A stretch of DNA of 37,593 nt from JANQLU01 sp964434955 (GCA_964434955.1 CAYSXI010000027.1:1-37593); one strand, 5' to 3'. Positions 25,153 through 34,582 are shown, numbered from the stretch's first letter. Made by a program: numbers and translations. The notes: generated by a model from the sequence alone, not told the origin.

Positions 25153-27387
25153 ATGAGCAAACATGTGCTTTGGAATGTCGTTTGGATCGGAGGTTTCCTT
25201 TCGATTTTTGTGGCCGGAGCAACCGCAGATGACTGGTTGCACTGGCGTGGTCCCTCCCAGACAGGAATCTCCAATGAAACCGGTTTGGTGACCAAGTGGA
25301 AAATGGAAGATGCCCTTTGGGTCGATAGCAAAACGGGCGGGCGAGCGACGCCGATCATTTTGAATGACCGTGTCTATTTGAATTGCCGAACGGACCACAA
25401 TGTCAACGATCCGAAAGAAAAAGTTCATAGTCGTCAGCAGGTCGTCTGTTGGGACGCGAAGACGGGTGATGTGGTTTGGCGGGACGAGTTCAATGTCTTC
25501 CTGACCGACATTCCGGCTCCGCGAGTTGGCTGGGCGTCCATGTGTGGCGACAAGGAAACCGGAAACGTCTACTGCTATACGGTCGACGGAATATTTCGAT
25601 GCTACGAAGGTGCAACCGGCAAGGTTGTCTGGGAGCATTCGATGTTGGAGGAATTCGGTGCGATTTCCGGATACGGGGGGCGAACCCAAACGCCAATTAT
25701 CGACGAGGATCGCGTCATCATCAGCACCTTGGCTGTGAACTGGGGCATTTTTAAAGGGCCTTCGCCAAAGCAGTACTACTTTTGCTTCGACAAAAAGTCG
25801 GGTCAGCTCAACTGGATCTCAGGTCCTGGTGCGGCTCCCGTTGATACCAACCAAAGTGTTCCCTTTGTTGGCGTATTCAACGGCCAGCGAATGTTGATTG
25901 GTGGAAACTCCAATGGCGCTATTTATGCCATCAACGCGCGCACTGGCAAGCCTATTTGGGAATTCAAGATGTCGCTTCGTGGTTTGAATGCCACCGCAAC
26001 CACCGATGGAAAGTATGTCTACATTTCTCACGGTGAAGATAACATCGACAACGCCAAGTTTGGTCGCGTTCAGTGTATCCGCCCCGATGGAAAAGGAGAT
26101 GTCACCAAGACACACGGCGTTTGGCGTCACGACGGATTGAAGGCAGGCTTCAATGGTTTGCTCGTCAAAGATGGAATCCTTTATGTTCTGTCCGACACCG
26201 GAAACTTGAATGCGTTCGAAGCCGAGACGGGCAAAAAGCTTTGGGTCCAGGACCTGGGCACCGTTGGCAAGGCGGCTCCGGTTTGGGCGGATGGACATAT
26301 CTACATTACGGAAGTCAACGGCAACATCTATACGTTGAAGTGCAACAAAGAAGGTTGCGAAGTGGTTAACAAGGTTCACTTGAAAGCAACCAAGATCGAT
26401 GGCGCCGACGAAATTTATGCGTCGCCTGCGATTTCGAATGGGCGAATTGTTTTCGTCACACGTGACCGAACCATTTGCCTCGGTACCGCCAAGGATCTCG
26501 AGAAGCCAACTCCAGTGACTCCTTTGCCGGAGGAAGCAGCCGTCGGAACCGAGATCGATACAGTTCAACTTCGGCCATTCGAGTTGATCATGCGTGAAGG
26601 TCAAAATGCCGAATTTGAATTGCACGCATTCGACAAGAACGGTCGCTTGATCAAGAAAGTCAAACCAGAAATCAAGATTGGTGCTGGTTTGGATCCTGTG
26701 AAAGCGGATGGAAACAAAGTGACGGTTTCGGCCGCTGCCAAAGATTTTGGTGGTCTGGTGACCGCGGAATTGGACGGCAAAACAGCGACCGCACGAATCC
26801 GCGTGATGGCTTCCGGTGACAGTTGGAAATGGGACTTCGAAGGCTTTAAGCCTCCGGTACAAGTACCTCCCACCTGGATCCGGGCCCATGTGAAGATGAA
26901 GCCAAAGGTCTTGGACAACAAAAATACCGTTATGCGGATGGGTCCAGGAAAAGGCCGGCCGAGCCACATGGCCTGGATCGGCACGCCCGACATGAAAAAC
27001 TACGAAATTCAGTCGGATGTTTACCTGACCGAAGAAAAGCGTCGGCTGGCGAGCGTTGGGATTACCAACCAACGTTACAATTTCGTGCTGGACGGAAACA
27101 ACGGAGAACTTCAAATTCGAACTTGGCAACCGCACCTACGTATGGCCAAGACGATTGATTTTGAAGCGGATCCCGATACCTGGTATGTGATGAAAATGAT
27201 CGTTGACGTCAAAGACGGCAAAGCGGTCGTGCGTGGAAAGATCTGGGAAAAAGATAAAGAGGAACCGGCGGAATGGACTTTGGAAGCCGAAGATCCTCAT
27301 CCCAACCTGCAAGGTGCACCCGGTGTTTATGTCTACGGTCTTGCCGACTGCTATTTCGACAATATCGAAGTCAAAAATCGTAAATAG
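25153..27387 (+). CDS. Secreted PQQ-type beta-propeller protein with C-terminal sandwich domain
   Basis: A 744-residue exported protein. The signal peptide (about 7-25) ends GATADD and is followed by DWLHWRGPSQTGIS, the start typical of planctomycete PQQ-like beta-propeller proteins. Residues about 30-440 form the propeller from repeats with the W-motif of this family, for example VVCWDAKTGDVVW, CYEGATGKVVWEH, IYAINARTGKPIWEF and LNAFEAETGKKLWVQ. A linker (about 455-550, RPFELIMREGQNAEFEL) leads to a C-terminal beta-sandwich (about 565-744) with VYGLADCYFDNIEVK, resembling LamG/3-keto-disaccharide hydrolase-type folds. No quinoprotein active-site Asp set or haem motif could be identified, so binding of PQQ itself is doubtful. 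It is followed 44 bases later by a second propeller gene. A role in carbohydrate or envelope processes is inference. Confidence 0.92.
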   Translation: MSKHVLWNVVWIGGFLSIFVAGATADDWLHWRGPSQTGISNETGLVTKWKMEDALWVDSKTGGRATPIILNDRVYLNCRTDHNVNDPKEKVHSRQQVVCWDAKTGDVVWRDEFNVFLTDIPAPRVGWASMCGDKETGNVYCYTVDGIFRCYEGATGKVVWEHSMLEEFGAISGYGGRTQTPIIDEDRVIISTLAVNWGIFKGPSPKQYYFCFDKKSGQLNWISGPGAAPVDTNQSVPFVGVFNGQRMLIGGNSNGAIYAINARTGKPIWEFKMSLRGLNATATTDGKYVYISHGEDNIDNAKFGRVQCIRPDGKGDVTKTHGVWRHDGLKAGFNGLLVKDGILYVLSDTGNLNAFEAETGKKLWVQDLGTVGKAAPVWADGHIYITEVNGNIYTLKCNKEGCEVVNKVHLKATKIDGADEIYASPAISNGRIVFVTRDRTICLGTAKDLEKPTPVTPLPEEAAVGTEIDTVQLRPFELIMREGQNAEFELHAFDKNGRLIKKVKPEIKIGAGLDPVKADGNKVTVSAAAKDFGGLVTAELDGKTATARIRVMASGDSWKWDFEGFKPPVQVPPTWIRAHVKMKPKVLDNKNTVMRMGPGKGRPSHMAWIGTPDMKNYEIQSDVYLTEEKRRLASVGITNQRYNFVLDGNNGELQIRTWQPHLRMAKTIDFEADPDTWYVMKMIVDVKDGKAVVRGKIWEKDKEEPAEWTLEAEDPHPNLQGAPGVYVYGLADCYFDNIEVKNRK

Positions 27388-27431
27388 TCCACCAGTTTTA
27401 GAAAACAACAATTCCGAACAAGGTTAAAAAA

Positions 27432-29288
27432 ATGAAATCGACAAGTACTGGCCTGAGACTCTGGCTGTTGATTGGTGGCCTGGTGCTCTGTGTAGCCTTC
27501 TGGGGCTGCTCGGATGGGGACACCAAAAGCAAGGATAAGGACAAGAAAGACAAGTCCGGTGAACACAAGGACGATGATCACGATCATGATGGCGACGACC
27601 ATGACCATGATGGTGACGACCACGATCATGACCACGATGGCGATGGCAAGAAAGACCACGACCATGACGGTGACGATCATGATCACAAGGATGGTGACAA
27701 AGACGGCGATCACAAAGATGGCGATCACAAAGATGGCGATGAAAAAAACACCAGCGCCAACCAATCGACCGCCAAGGAAAAATCTGACTGGATTATGTGG
27801 GGAGGAACGCCTTCACGAAACATGGTCAGTTCATTCAAGGGCAAAATGAACCTTGATTTTGATTTGACCGCCAAAAAGAACGTCAAATGGATCGCCCAAT
27901 TGGGCTCCCAGACTTATGGAAACCCCGTGGTTGCCGATGGCAAGATTTACGTGGGAACCAACAATGGCGCTGAGTATCGCCCCAAGCACAAGCAGATCAA
28001 AGAAGGCGACAAGATTGTCGACGATGGTGACCGTGGTGTCCTGATTTGTTTCAACGAAGAAGATGGCAAGTTCCTTTGGCAGTTGACCCGCAAGAAGCTT
28101 GAAATCGGCCGCGTTCAGGACTGGATGTTGCAAGGTATCTGTTCGGTACCCTGCATCGAAGGCGATCGAATGTGGGTCGTCACCAACCGTTGTGAGTTAA
28201 TGTGCCTCGACACCAACGGATTTTACGACGATGAAAACGATGGTGAAATCAAGGACGAGGTGGACAACGAGAAGTTGGACGCGGACATTGTCTGGTCACT
28301 GGACATGATCAATGAGTTGGGCGTATTCCCGCACAACTTGGCGACCAGTTCTCCCGTTCTTGTTGGCGACAATATTTACTTGCTGACCTCGAACGGCGTG
28401 GATGAAGCTCACCTCGAACTGCCTTCTCCACGGGCTCCGAGTTTTCTTTGTGTGAACAAGAAAACTGGAAAAGTTGTTTGGGAAAAGCGTTATCCAAAGA
28501 AAAACATTTTGCACGGCCAGTGGAGTTCACCAGCGGTTGGCGTCGTCAATGGCCAAACCCAGGTTTACTTCCCAGGCGGCGACGGTGTTCTGTATGCTCT
28601 CGATCCGAAAGACGGAAGCATCATTTGGCAGTTTGACTTGAACCCGAAAGAAACCGTTTGGGAGCTTGGTGGAGCGGGAACGCGTAACGCGATCATTTCT
28701 ACGCCTGTGTTTTATGAGAACAGCGTCATCCTCGGTGTCGGGCAGGACCCGGAACACGGTGAGGGCGTTGGGCATATGTACCGAATCGACGCCACCAAGA
28801 AAGGTGATATCAGTCCCGAAGTCGGTGATATCGGCAAGAAGGGCGAGAAGAACCCGAACTCGGGCGTTATCTGGCACTACGGTGGCGTGGATGAGGATGG
28901 AAGTGTGACCGGTGAAAAAGGAGCGGAAGTCTTCCACCGAACCATGTCGACTGTTTCCATTACGAACAACATGGTTTTCATTGCCGACTTGAGCGGTCGA
29001 GTTCACTGCATCGATTTCAAAACGGGCAAGCGATTGTGGCTCCATGATCTCTATTCGGAGATCTGGGGATCAACCATGGCCGTTCAGGACACCGTTTGGT
29101 TGGGCAATGGTGAAGGAACCGTGACCGTATTTAAAGCGTCGAAGGACAAAGCGGAAGTGATCAAGAAATACGACACGCAGGATTACTCATCCGTTTATTC
29201 GACACCAACCATCGCGAATGGAATGATGTATCTTTCTGACCGTTCGAAGCTCTACGCAATCGAACTTGAGACCAAAGAAGAGAAATAA
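27432..29288 (+). CDS. PQQ-type beta-propeller lipoprotein with His/Asp-rich stalk
   Basis: A 618-residue exported protein. The N terminus is a lipoprotein signal: hydrophobic 9-24, then WGC with C26 as probable lipid site. The lipobox AFWGC is not classical. Residues 29-106 are a low-complexity stalk of Lys, Asp, Gly and His (14 His within 45-99) built on an HDHDGDD-like unit, a composition that commonly binds divalent metals. The beta-propeller follows (about 118-615), with DWIMWGGTPSRN at its start and blades such as VNKKTGKVVWEKRY, LYALDPKDGSIIWQFDL and IDFKTGKRLWLHDL. The gene lies 44 bases after the first propeller gene and is closed by a strong terminator, so the two form an operon. 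Surface or periplasmic location is inferred; metal binding is a prediction from composition. Confidence 0.92.
   Translation: MKSTSTGLRLWLLIGGLVLCVAFWGCSDGDTKSKDKDKKDKSGEHKDDDHDHDGDDHDHDGDDHDHDHDGDGKKDHDHDGDDHDHKDGDKDGDHKDGDHKDGDEKNTSANQSTAKEKSDWIMWGGTPSRNMVSSFKGKMNLDFDLTAKKNVKWIAQLGSQTYGNPVVADGKIYVGTNNGAEYRPKHKQIKEGDKIVDDGDRGVLICFNEEDGKFLWQLTRKKLEIGRVQDWMLQGICSVPCIEGDRMWVVTNRCELMCLDTNGFYDDENDGEIKDEVDNEKLDADIVWSLDMINELGVFPHNLATSSPVLVGDNIYLLTSNGVDEAHLELPSPRAPSFLCVNKKTGKVVWEKRYPKKNILHGQWSSPAVGVVNGQTQVYFPGGDGVLYALDPKDGSIIWQFDLNPKETVWELGGAGTRNAIISTPVFYENSVILGVGQDPEHGEGVGHMYRIDATKKGDISPEVGDIGKKGEKNPNSGVIWHYGGVDEDGSVTGEKGAEVFHRTMSTVSITNNMVFIADLSGRVHCIDFKTGKRLWLHDLYSEIWGSTMAVQDTVWLGNGEGTVTVFKASKDKAEVIKKYDTQDYSSVYSTPTIANGMMYLSDRSKLYAIELETKEEK
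27573..27742 (+). repeat. In-frame minisatellite encoding the His/Asp stalk
   Basis: Within the lipoprotein gene, imperfect units of 15-24 bases rich in GATCATGAT and GATGGC follow each other and encode HDHDGDD, then KDGDHKDGD. The last two units (GATCACAAAGATGGC) are perfect 15-base copies. All units keep the frame, so copy number can change without breaking the protein. Confidence 0.8.
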
Positions 29289-29311
29289 CATTCGTTGATT
29301 TGTGATCCAGA

Positions 29312-29339
29312 GCCCGGCCATTTGGCCGGGCTTTTTTTG
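29312..29339 (+). terminator. Rho-independent terminator of the propeller operon
   Basis: The stem AGCCCGGCC (29312-29320) pairs with GGCCGGGCT (29325-29333) around a four-base loop and runs into a stretch of T to 29339. It lies 23 bases past the stop of the lipoprotein gene. Confidence 0.95.
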
Positions 29340-29530
29340 TCGCCGCATGGCGAAAACCAAATGTCCGAACCAAAGGCTTCTGAGTTACCTGGGAAACATC
29401 GGAGGACAGGAGATATTGCTAACGAATTGCCGACTCCATGCGTATAATCGGATGACATGCTTTCGCTCAAAACGGTTCGAAGTCGGAAGCAACCGTACCT
29501 TCGAGTTTCGGCCCACCGGACAGACTGGTA

Positions 29531-30517
29531 ATGGAAACGCAAAACACTTCGACGGAAAACCGACCGCCGAGCTACGCCAATCGAATCTGGGTCAAGGCAC
29601 CGACCCGTGAAAGTCGGGCCAATTTTGCCGCTGTTATCCTTTGCGCTGTCCTGCTGGGCAACGTGATCTTACTGGTTTCGGTCCCGGTAACCCTTGGGCT
29701 TTCCAGCGGCCTTCTGTTCGGGTTTTTGTTGGCGCAAATCGGGTTTCTGTCTGGGATGATCGCGATGGGGTCGGGGAACTTTCTCTGGCGTGCCGGCTTG
29801 TGGTATTTCATTGCTTTCTCCTGGAGTATCCCGTTTTTCATTGCGGCTTTGATCTTGGCAAATGAAACGTTTCCGAGAGAGCCCTACCGCGCCCTGGGAT
29901 ACTTTTGCTTCGTGCCGGGTGTCCTGTTGGCATTTCAGCTTCCGCTTTGGATCTTCCGCTTTTTTTCCTCGTGGAGGATTGTGGCCGATTGTGATGAGCC
30001 AGAAACGCCATTTGGTGTCGTCGACTTCTTCTCGGCGGCGATATTGGTGGCGGTCGCGGTCGGCGGTTTCGAGTTGGGGGCAAAATTGCTAGAGGTGCCG
30101 CGGGACTCTCAACTCTTCCTGGCAACGGTTACCGTTTGCATTTCGGTCGTCGTCTGCTGCGTTCTTATTTTGCCATCGTTGGGTTGGTTTCTGGATATTC
30201 GTCACGATCGCCCCAGGTTGGGGATGTTCGCCATCTGGTCGATCTTCTTTTCAATGCTCTCGCTGATGATCGGATCGGTGCTGGTCACCACTCTTAGTTC
30301 GGCCCCTGTGCCCGGGATTTTCGAAGTCGTTCCATTCGTCCTGGTCGTTGCCGTACCGACCTGGATCGGGTTCTTCTTTACGTTCTGGGCGCTCATGCAT
30401 GTTAGCCATAAAAACGGCTTGGCGATGATCGTGAGCGGAAGTCGACAGGCCGAAATCGTCTATGTCGACAGTGAAGAAAAGAACGATGAACCCGCCATCA
30501 GCTTTTTGGATGATTGA
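29531..30517 (+). CDS. Multi-pass membrane protein of unknown function
   Basis: I do not recognise a family. After a polar N-terminal segment of about 28 residues, the 328-residue product has about eight predicted membrane helices (around 30-52, 55-77, 88-110, 122-145, 163-186, 197-218, 230-253 and 265-288). It ends in an acidic cytoplasmic tail (DSEEKNDEPAISFLDD). No transporter signature, cysteine pair or charged helix pattern stands out. There is no signal peptide apart from the first helix. It stands between the terminator of the propeller operon and a convergent AAA+ gene; a TATAAT at 29443 could be part of its promoter, but no good -35 accompanies it. Inner-membrane location is clear from hydrophobicity; function is open. 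Confidence 0.82.
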   Translation: METQNTSTENRPPSYANRIWVKAPTRESRANFAAVILCAVLLGNVILLVSVPVTLGLSSGLLFGFLLAQIGFLSGMIAMGSGNFLWRAGLWYFIAFSWSIPFFIAALILANETFPREPYRALGYFCFVPGVLLAFQLPLWIFRFFSSWRIVADCDEPETPFGVVDFFSAAILVAVAVGGFELGAKLLEVPRDSQLFLATVTVCISVVVCCVLILPSLGWFLDIRHDRPRLGMFAIWSIFFSMLSLMIGSVLVTTLSSAPVPGIFEVVPFVLVVAVPTWIGFFFTFWALMHVSHKNGLAMIVSGSRQAEIVYVDSEEKNDEPAISFLDD

Positions 30518-30567
30518 CGAGTTCAGCCGGGAGCGAATGGGAATCCTGGTGGCCTGATTTTGGCGGC

Positions 30568-31992
30568 TTAAACGACCGAGAAGTAGTTGTCGACCGCAAA
30601 GTCCATTGCCTCATTGGAAAGAACCATCGGCTTCTTGTGATAGCGCGCGTAGTTCTTGATTTGTAGAAGGATGTCACGCGGGTGGCAATTTCGCATCGGG
30701 CGATCCATCGGCTTGTAATGTTTTTCAATCAAGTACATCAGTGGCTCGGGTTTGAATTCGAACTTCATGACTTTGCACATGATTTTGAAAAGCTCGCAAA
30801 ACTCTTCCAGCGATGGGTTTTTGACTTCGATCTTGTAAGGAATCCGTCGCAAGAATGCATCGTCGACCAGATCCTTGGGTTCGAGGTTGGTTGAGAAAAT
30901 GACCAATTGATCGAAAGGGACTTTGATTTTCTTGCCGCTACTCGTGTTCAAAAAGTCATAACGTTTTTCCAGCGGGACGATCCATCGATTGAGCAGTTCG
31001 TCCACGCTCATTCGTTGGCGACCAAAGTCGTCGATGACCAGTGTCCCACAGTTGCTCTTCATTTGCAGCGGTGCTTCACTGATGCCCGTCGTCGGGTTGT
31101 AACAGATCTCGAGATGTTCCATCGTCAATTCGCCACCAACGACGATTGTCGGGCGTTCGATCCGGACCCAGCGTTGGTCGATATCGGCATCGGAAAGCAG
31201 GCTTCCGTTGGATTCTAGCGGGGCTTCAATGTGGTTCATCGGATCAAAGATTCGGATCACATCGCGGTCGACCATCAGGGCCCGAGGAATCCAGATGTAC
31301 TTTCCGAACGAAGCCGTGACCCGCTCGGCAATACTTGTTTTCCCGTTGCCGGGGAATCCGTAAAGAAACATCCCTCGACCGGAGTTGATCGCCGGACCAA
31401 GCTTGGCAAACATTTTTTCATTGATCAGGAGGTCCGAGAACGCTTCTTGCAGATCTTGAGGACCCGGTTCCTGGTTTTGCAACGTTTGGGCTTCAACGCT
31501 AATGCAATAATCGCTAAGCGTCACCGGTGCGGCGCCGAAGTAGGTCGACAGCTCGTTATAGCGTTTGCCACGCTCACGTCCGATATCGGTGAGCTTGCAG
31601 ATGTAATCGTTCATCGTGGTCTGGCCGATGTAACCGAGAATCTGTTCTTGCTTGAGGCGGTTGAGAACCGTTTCGATCATCGCGAAGGGTAAACGAATTT
31701 GTTCGGTGATGTTGCGTCCCGATGCTTCGCCCACAGCCAGCAAATATTTGACGATCAGTTCTTCGACCACCGTGTCCGAAATTCCGGCTTCCTTGAAATT
31801 TCGCGGAGGCACCGGACGAAAGGTCGTGCCCAATGACAGTTGCCCTGGCTCAATCGGTGTCGTGTCATCCGGGAACTCTTCTTCTTCGCCGCCATTTTCT
31901 GCGATCACGTTGATGCGATCGAGCAATGAATCAAGCTTTGCATTGATGTCACCAGAATCTTTGGGCTGTGAATCGAGTGATTGGAATGACAT
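30568..31992 (-). CDS. AAA+ ATPase with N-terminal winged-helix-like region
   Basis: A cytoplasmic P-loop ATPase. Counting from the ATG at 31992, an acidic, disordered start (to about 55) precedes a helical region with a winged-helix look (about 70-165, for example NITEQIRLPFAMIETVLNRL). The AAA+ core has Walker A GFPGNGKTS (212-220), Walker B TLVIDDFG (317-324), sensor 1 VIFSTN (364-369) and an Arg pair in DAFLRRIPYK that suits an arginine finger. All ATPase residues are intact. The frame also opens at a GTG 17 codons upstream (32043); ATG is preferred because the protein start then looks natural. A possible promoter lies at 32055-32083. It follows Uup on the same strand after a gap of about 200 bases. 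No client is suggested by the neighbours. Confidence 0.88.
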   Translation of the reverse strand: MSFQSLDSQPKDSGDINAKLDSLLDRINVIAENGGEEEEFPDDTTPIEPGQLSLGTTFRPVPPRNFKEAGISDTVVEELIVKYLLAVGEASGRNITEQIRLPFAMIETVLNRLKQEQILGYIGQTTMNDYICKLTDIGRERGKRYNELSTYFGAAPVTLSDYCISVEAQTLQNQEPGPQDLQEAFSDLLINEKMFAKLGPAINSGRGMFLYGFPGNGKTSIAERVTASFGKYIWIPRALMVDRDVIRIFDPMNHIEAPLESNGSLLSDADIDQRWVRIERPTIVVGGELTMEHLEICYNPTTGISEAPLQMKSNCGTLVIDDFGRQRMSVDELLNRWIVPLEKRYDFLNTSSGKKIKVPFDQLVIFSTNLEPKDLVDDAFLRRIPYKIEVKNPSLEEFCELFKIMCKVMKFEFKPEPLMYLIEKHYKPMDRPMRNCHPRDILLQIKNYARYHKKPMVLSNEAMDFAVDNYFSVV

Positions 31993-32054
31993 GTCAATTC
32001 CCAATTTTCGGCTAAGGAGCAAATGAGAAACGGGCAAATGCACCGCTCATCGAA

Positions 32055-32083
32055 AGGTTAGATTACCGCTTATTGATGGTCAA
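32055..32083 (-). promoter_or_regulatory. Possible promoter for the AAA+ ATPase gene
   Basis: On the minus strand TTGACC (32083-32078), a 17-base spacer and TAACCT (32060-32055) precede the AAA+ gene by about 65 bases. The -35 box is good and the -10 box is weak. It would make the gene independent of the uup transcript. Confidence 0.35.
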
Positions 32084-32192
32084 AAAATTGAAGATTGACC
32101 TTGGAGCAGTCAGCTTCCGCCCCTGTTAGCACCGACATAACCCGAATAATCGGCGCTTGGATTGGCCTGGTGAACGCTCGAGCGTCGATTCG

Positions 32193-33998
32193 CTAGCCGG
32201 ACGCGATGGTCTCCAACTCTTCCCACCGACGGTAGGCCGAATCCAATTGCGATTGCGCATCGGAAAGAATGGATTGCTGCTTGGCAATCTCGTCCCCATC
32301 ACTTTGGTAGAACTTGGGGTCAGCCATCAACTCATGAAGGCTGGCAATTTCGGTTTCCAGTTTCTCGATTCGCGCTGGTAGCTCCTCAAGTTCCTTTTGC
32401 TCTTTGAATTTGAGTTTGCGGGGAGCGTCTTGATTGGCCGGCTTCCGATCCGTTGCCGGTTTCGTTTTTTCTTTCCTGGGAGAGACCGATTCCATAGCAG
32501 GTCTCTGGCGCAACCAATCGTCGTAGCCGCCAACGTATTCTTTGACGGTTCCCCGGTCGAAAACGACAGAACTTGTCACAACATTATTCAGAAATTCCCG
32601 ATCGTGGCTGACCAGGATGAGTGTTCCCTGGTAGTCGACCAGGCGCTCTTCGAGCATCTCAAGTGTTTCTGCATCCAGGTCGTTTGTCGGTTCATCCATG
32701 ACGATCAGATTGGCCGGCTTGGCAAAAAGTTTCGCCAAAAGAATTCGGTTGCGTTCACCTCCGGAAAGATAACGCACCTCGGTTCTTGCGCGATCAGGAG
32801 TGAACAAAAACTCTTGCAGGTATCCGATGACATGCTTCTTGCTTTCGCCACGCTGCACAAAATCATAACCATCACCGACGTTGTCGATGACCGATTGATC
32901 TTCATTGAGTTGCTCTCGAAGTTGATCGAAATAGGCGATCTGAATATTGGCCCCGTGTTTAACTTGACCTTCCGAGGGATCCAGCTGCTTCAAAAGAAGT
33001 TTCAGTAGCGTGGACTTGCCAACGCCGTTGGGGCCAATGATTCCAATTTTGTCGCCGCGCAACATGGTGATTGAAAAATCTTTCAGGATCGCAGCGTCGC
33101 CGTAGGCAAACGATATTTGCTTCGCTTCAATGACCTTGGTTCCGCTGCGACTTGCCTCCTGGATCACCATGTCGGATGTCGCCACAGTTTCCTGCCGTTC
33201 CGCGCGGACTTGCCGCATTTCCTTCAGCGCCCGAACGCGGCCTTCGTTCCTGGTTCGCCTTGCCTTGATGCCTTTGCGGATCCAGGCTTCTTCTTCGGCC
33301 AGTCGTTTGTCGAAAAGTGCATTTTGCTTTTCTTCCGCGGCAAGTTGTTGTTCTTTGCGAGTCAGAAAAGTGTCGTAGTCGCAGGTCCAATCGAAGACGT
33401 TTCCTCGATCGATCTCGAGAATCCGTTTGGCAATTTTTCGCAGGAACGCTCGGTCGTGCGTCACGAATAGAATTGCGCCTTGCCACTTTTCGAGGAAACC
33501 TTCGAGCCAATCAATCGCGTCGATGTCGAGGTGGTTTGTCGGTTCGTCAAGCAAAAGAAGATCGGGATCCGAGACCAGCGCCTTGGCCAACAGCGCCCTT
33601 CGTTTCATGCCGGATGAAAGTGACCGAAAAACGGCTTCTCCATCAAGTTCCATTCGCGAAAGAATCTGGTCCGTTGCGTGATCCCGTTTCCACTCGTGGG
33701 ATTCGTCATCGGTTTCTTCGGCGATCCAGCCTGAGGCCACGATCCCCCGAATGGTCGAGTCGTCGCCATCGGGAACGTCCTGCTGAAGCAGTGCAATTCT
33801 CGCCCCGGATTCGAGTTCAACCGCACCGTGATCGGGAACAACTTGTCCGCTCAAGATTTTCAGCAGCGTCGACTTCCCTGCCCCATTTCGACCCAGCAAG
33901 CCGATTCGCTGGTTACGCTCAATCGTGAAGGAAACGTCGTCCAAAAGTGCTGGACCACGGTAGCGAATCGAAAGTTGGTTGATGCTTACGAGCGGCAT
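32193..33998 (-). CDS. uup: ABC-F ATPase Uup
   Basis: A soluble ABC-F protein with two nucleotide-binding domains and no membrane part. ABC-F proteins act on the ribosome; Uup is also linked to DNA integrity and precise excision. The first domain has Walker A GRNGAGKST (36-44), signature LSSGMKRR and Walker B LLLLDEPTNHLD. The inter-domain region contains WIRKGIKARRTRNEGRV, a hallmark of the Uup branch. The second domain has GPNGVGKST, LSGGERNR and LIVMDEPTNDLD. A charged C-terminal coiled coil (about 515-600), typical of Uup and able to bind DNA, ends the protein. The first signature, SSGM, deviates from SGGE. At 601 residues it has normal length. It starts about 20 bases after the thioredoxin-like gene, so the two should be co-transcribed. 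Confidence 0.95.
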   Translation of the reverse strand: MPLVSINQLSIRYRGPALLDDVSFTIERNQRIGLLGRNGAGKSTLLKILSGQVVPDHGAVELESGARIALLQQDVPDGDDSTIRGIVASGWIAEETDDESHEWKRDHATDQILSRMELDGEAVFRSLSSGMKRRALLAKALVSDPDLLLLDEPTNHLDIDAIDWLEGFLEKWQGAILFVTHDRAFLRKIAKRILEIDRGNVFDWTCDYDTFLTRKEQQLAAEEKQNALFDKRLAEEEAWIRKGIKARRTRNEGRVRALKEMRQVRAERQETVATSDMVIQEASRSGTKVIEAKQISFAYGDAAILKDFSITMLRGDKIGIIGPNGVGKSTLLKLLLKQLDPSEGQVKHGANIQIAYFDQLREQLNEDQSVIDNVGDGYDFVQRGESKKHVIGYLQEFLFTPDRARTEVRYLSGGERNRILLAKLFAKPANLIVMDEPTNDLDAETLEMLEERLVDYQGTLILVSHDREFLNNVVTSSVVFDRGTVKEYVGGYDDWLRQRPAMESVSPRKEKTKPATDRKPANQDAPRKLKFKEQKELEELPARIEKLETEIASLHELMADPKFYQSDGDEIAKQQSILSDAQSQLDSAYRRWEELETIASG

Positions 33999-34018
33999 GG
34001 GTTATCGACCATTTTCCA

Positions 34019-34582
34019 TCAGTCGCCGTGTTTCTCGCGAAGTCGAGGTGACGTCCGCAGAATCAGGTGAATCCGTTCCAATTCCAAAAGCCAATCTGCG
34101 ATGACCGCTTCAAAGACCGGATCGTGGTCAGCGACCAATCCCGTCGAGCAACTCGCGCCCTCGATCTTTGCGTCCATATCTCGGTAGTAGGAAATCGTTC
34201 GGTCCCCGTATCGACCCACGGGCGCGTCATCTTCACTCAGGAAGACGACTTGAGGAACACGGGCAGCGCCGCAGATCACCAACTCGTTTTTCAGTTCTTC
34301 GTTGGCGTCGCGATCAATGAAACGCAACTCAATTTTTGGTTGAATTTCACTGAACTTGAACAGGATCGGACACTGGCGAACACAATCGCCGCACCAGGCA
34401 CCCGCCATGCAAAGAATCTTGATCTGCCGACGGAATCCGGCAAGCAGCTCCAGTTGCTGATCGTTGAGTGCCACCTTGTCGTAAACCATCTGCCATTTTT
34501 TTCGATCCATCTCACTTCCGTGGGAATCGAGAAATGGGTGATAGTCTTGAGCACTTTGATAGACAGTTCCGAAATCAATCAT
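34019..34582 (-). CDS. Thioredoxin-like protein with WCGDC motif
   Basis: A 187-residue protein of the thioredoxin superfamily, close to the group annotated Thioredoxin_9. The redox motif WCGDC is at 63-67, followed by the helix VRQCPILFKF; the cis-Pro loop appears as ARVPQVVFL. The N-terminal 50 residues are helical and do not look like a signal peptide, so it is cytoplasmic. Its ATG overlaps the stop of the lysine-rich miniprotein gene as ATGA, and uup follows about 20 bases downstream. The three genes form one tight unit. The partner protein that it reduces is unknown. WCGDC in place of WCGPC suggests a redox potential different from classical thioredoxin; that is an inference. Confidence 0.9.
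   Translation of the reverse strand: MIDFGTVYQSAQDYHPFLDSHGSEMDRKKWQMVYDKVALNDQQLELLAGFRRQIKILCMAGAWCGDCVRQCPILFKFSEIQPKIELRFIDRDANEELKNELVICGAARVPQVVFLSEDDAPVGRYGDRTISYYRDMDAKIEGASCSTGLVADHDPVFEAVIADWLLELERIHLILRTSPRLREKHGD

Noticed and set aside
25819..27135. Minus-strand frame of 438 codons
   Set aside because: It is antisense to the beta-propeller gene, which has clear repeats and a signal peptide on the plus strand.
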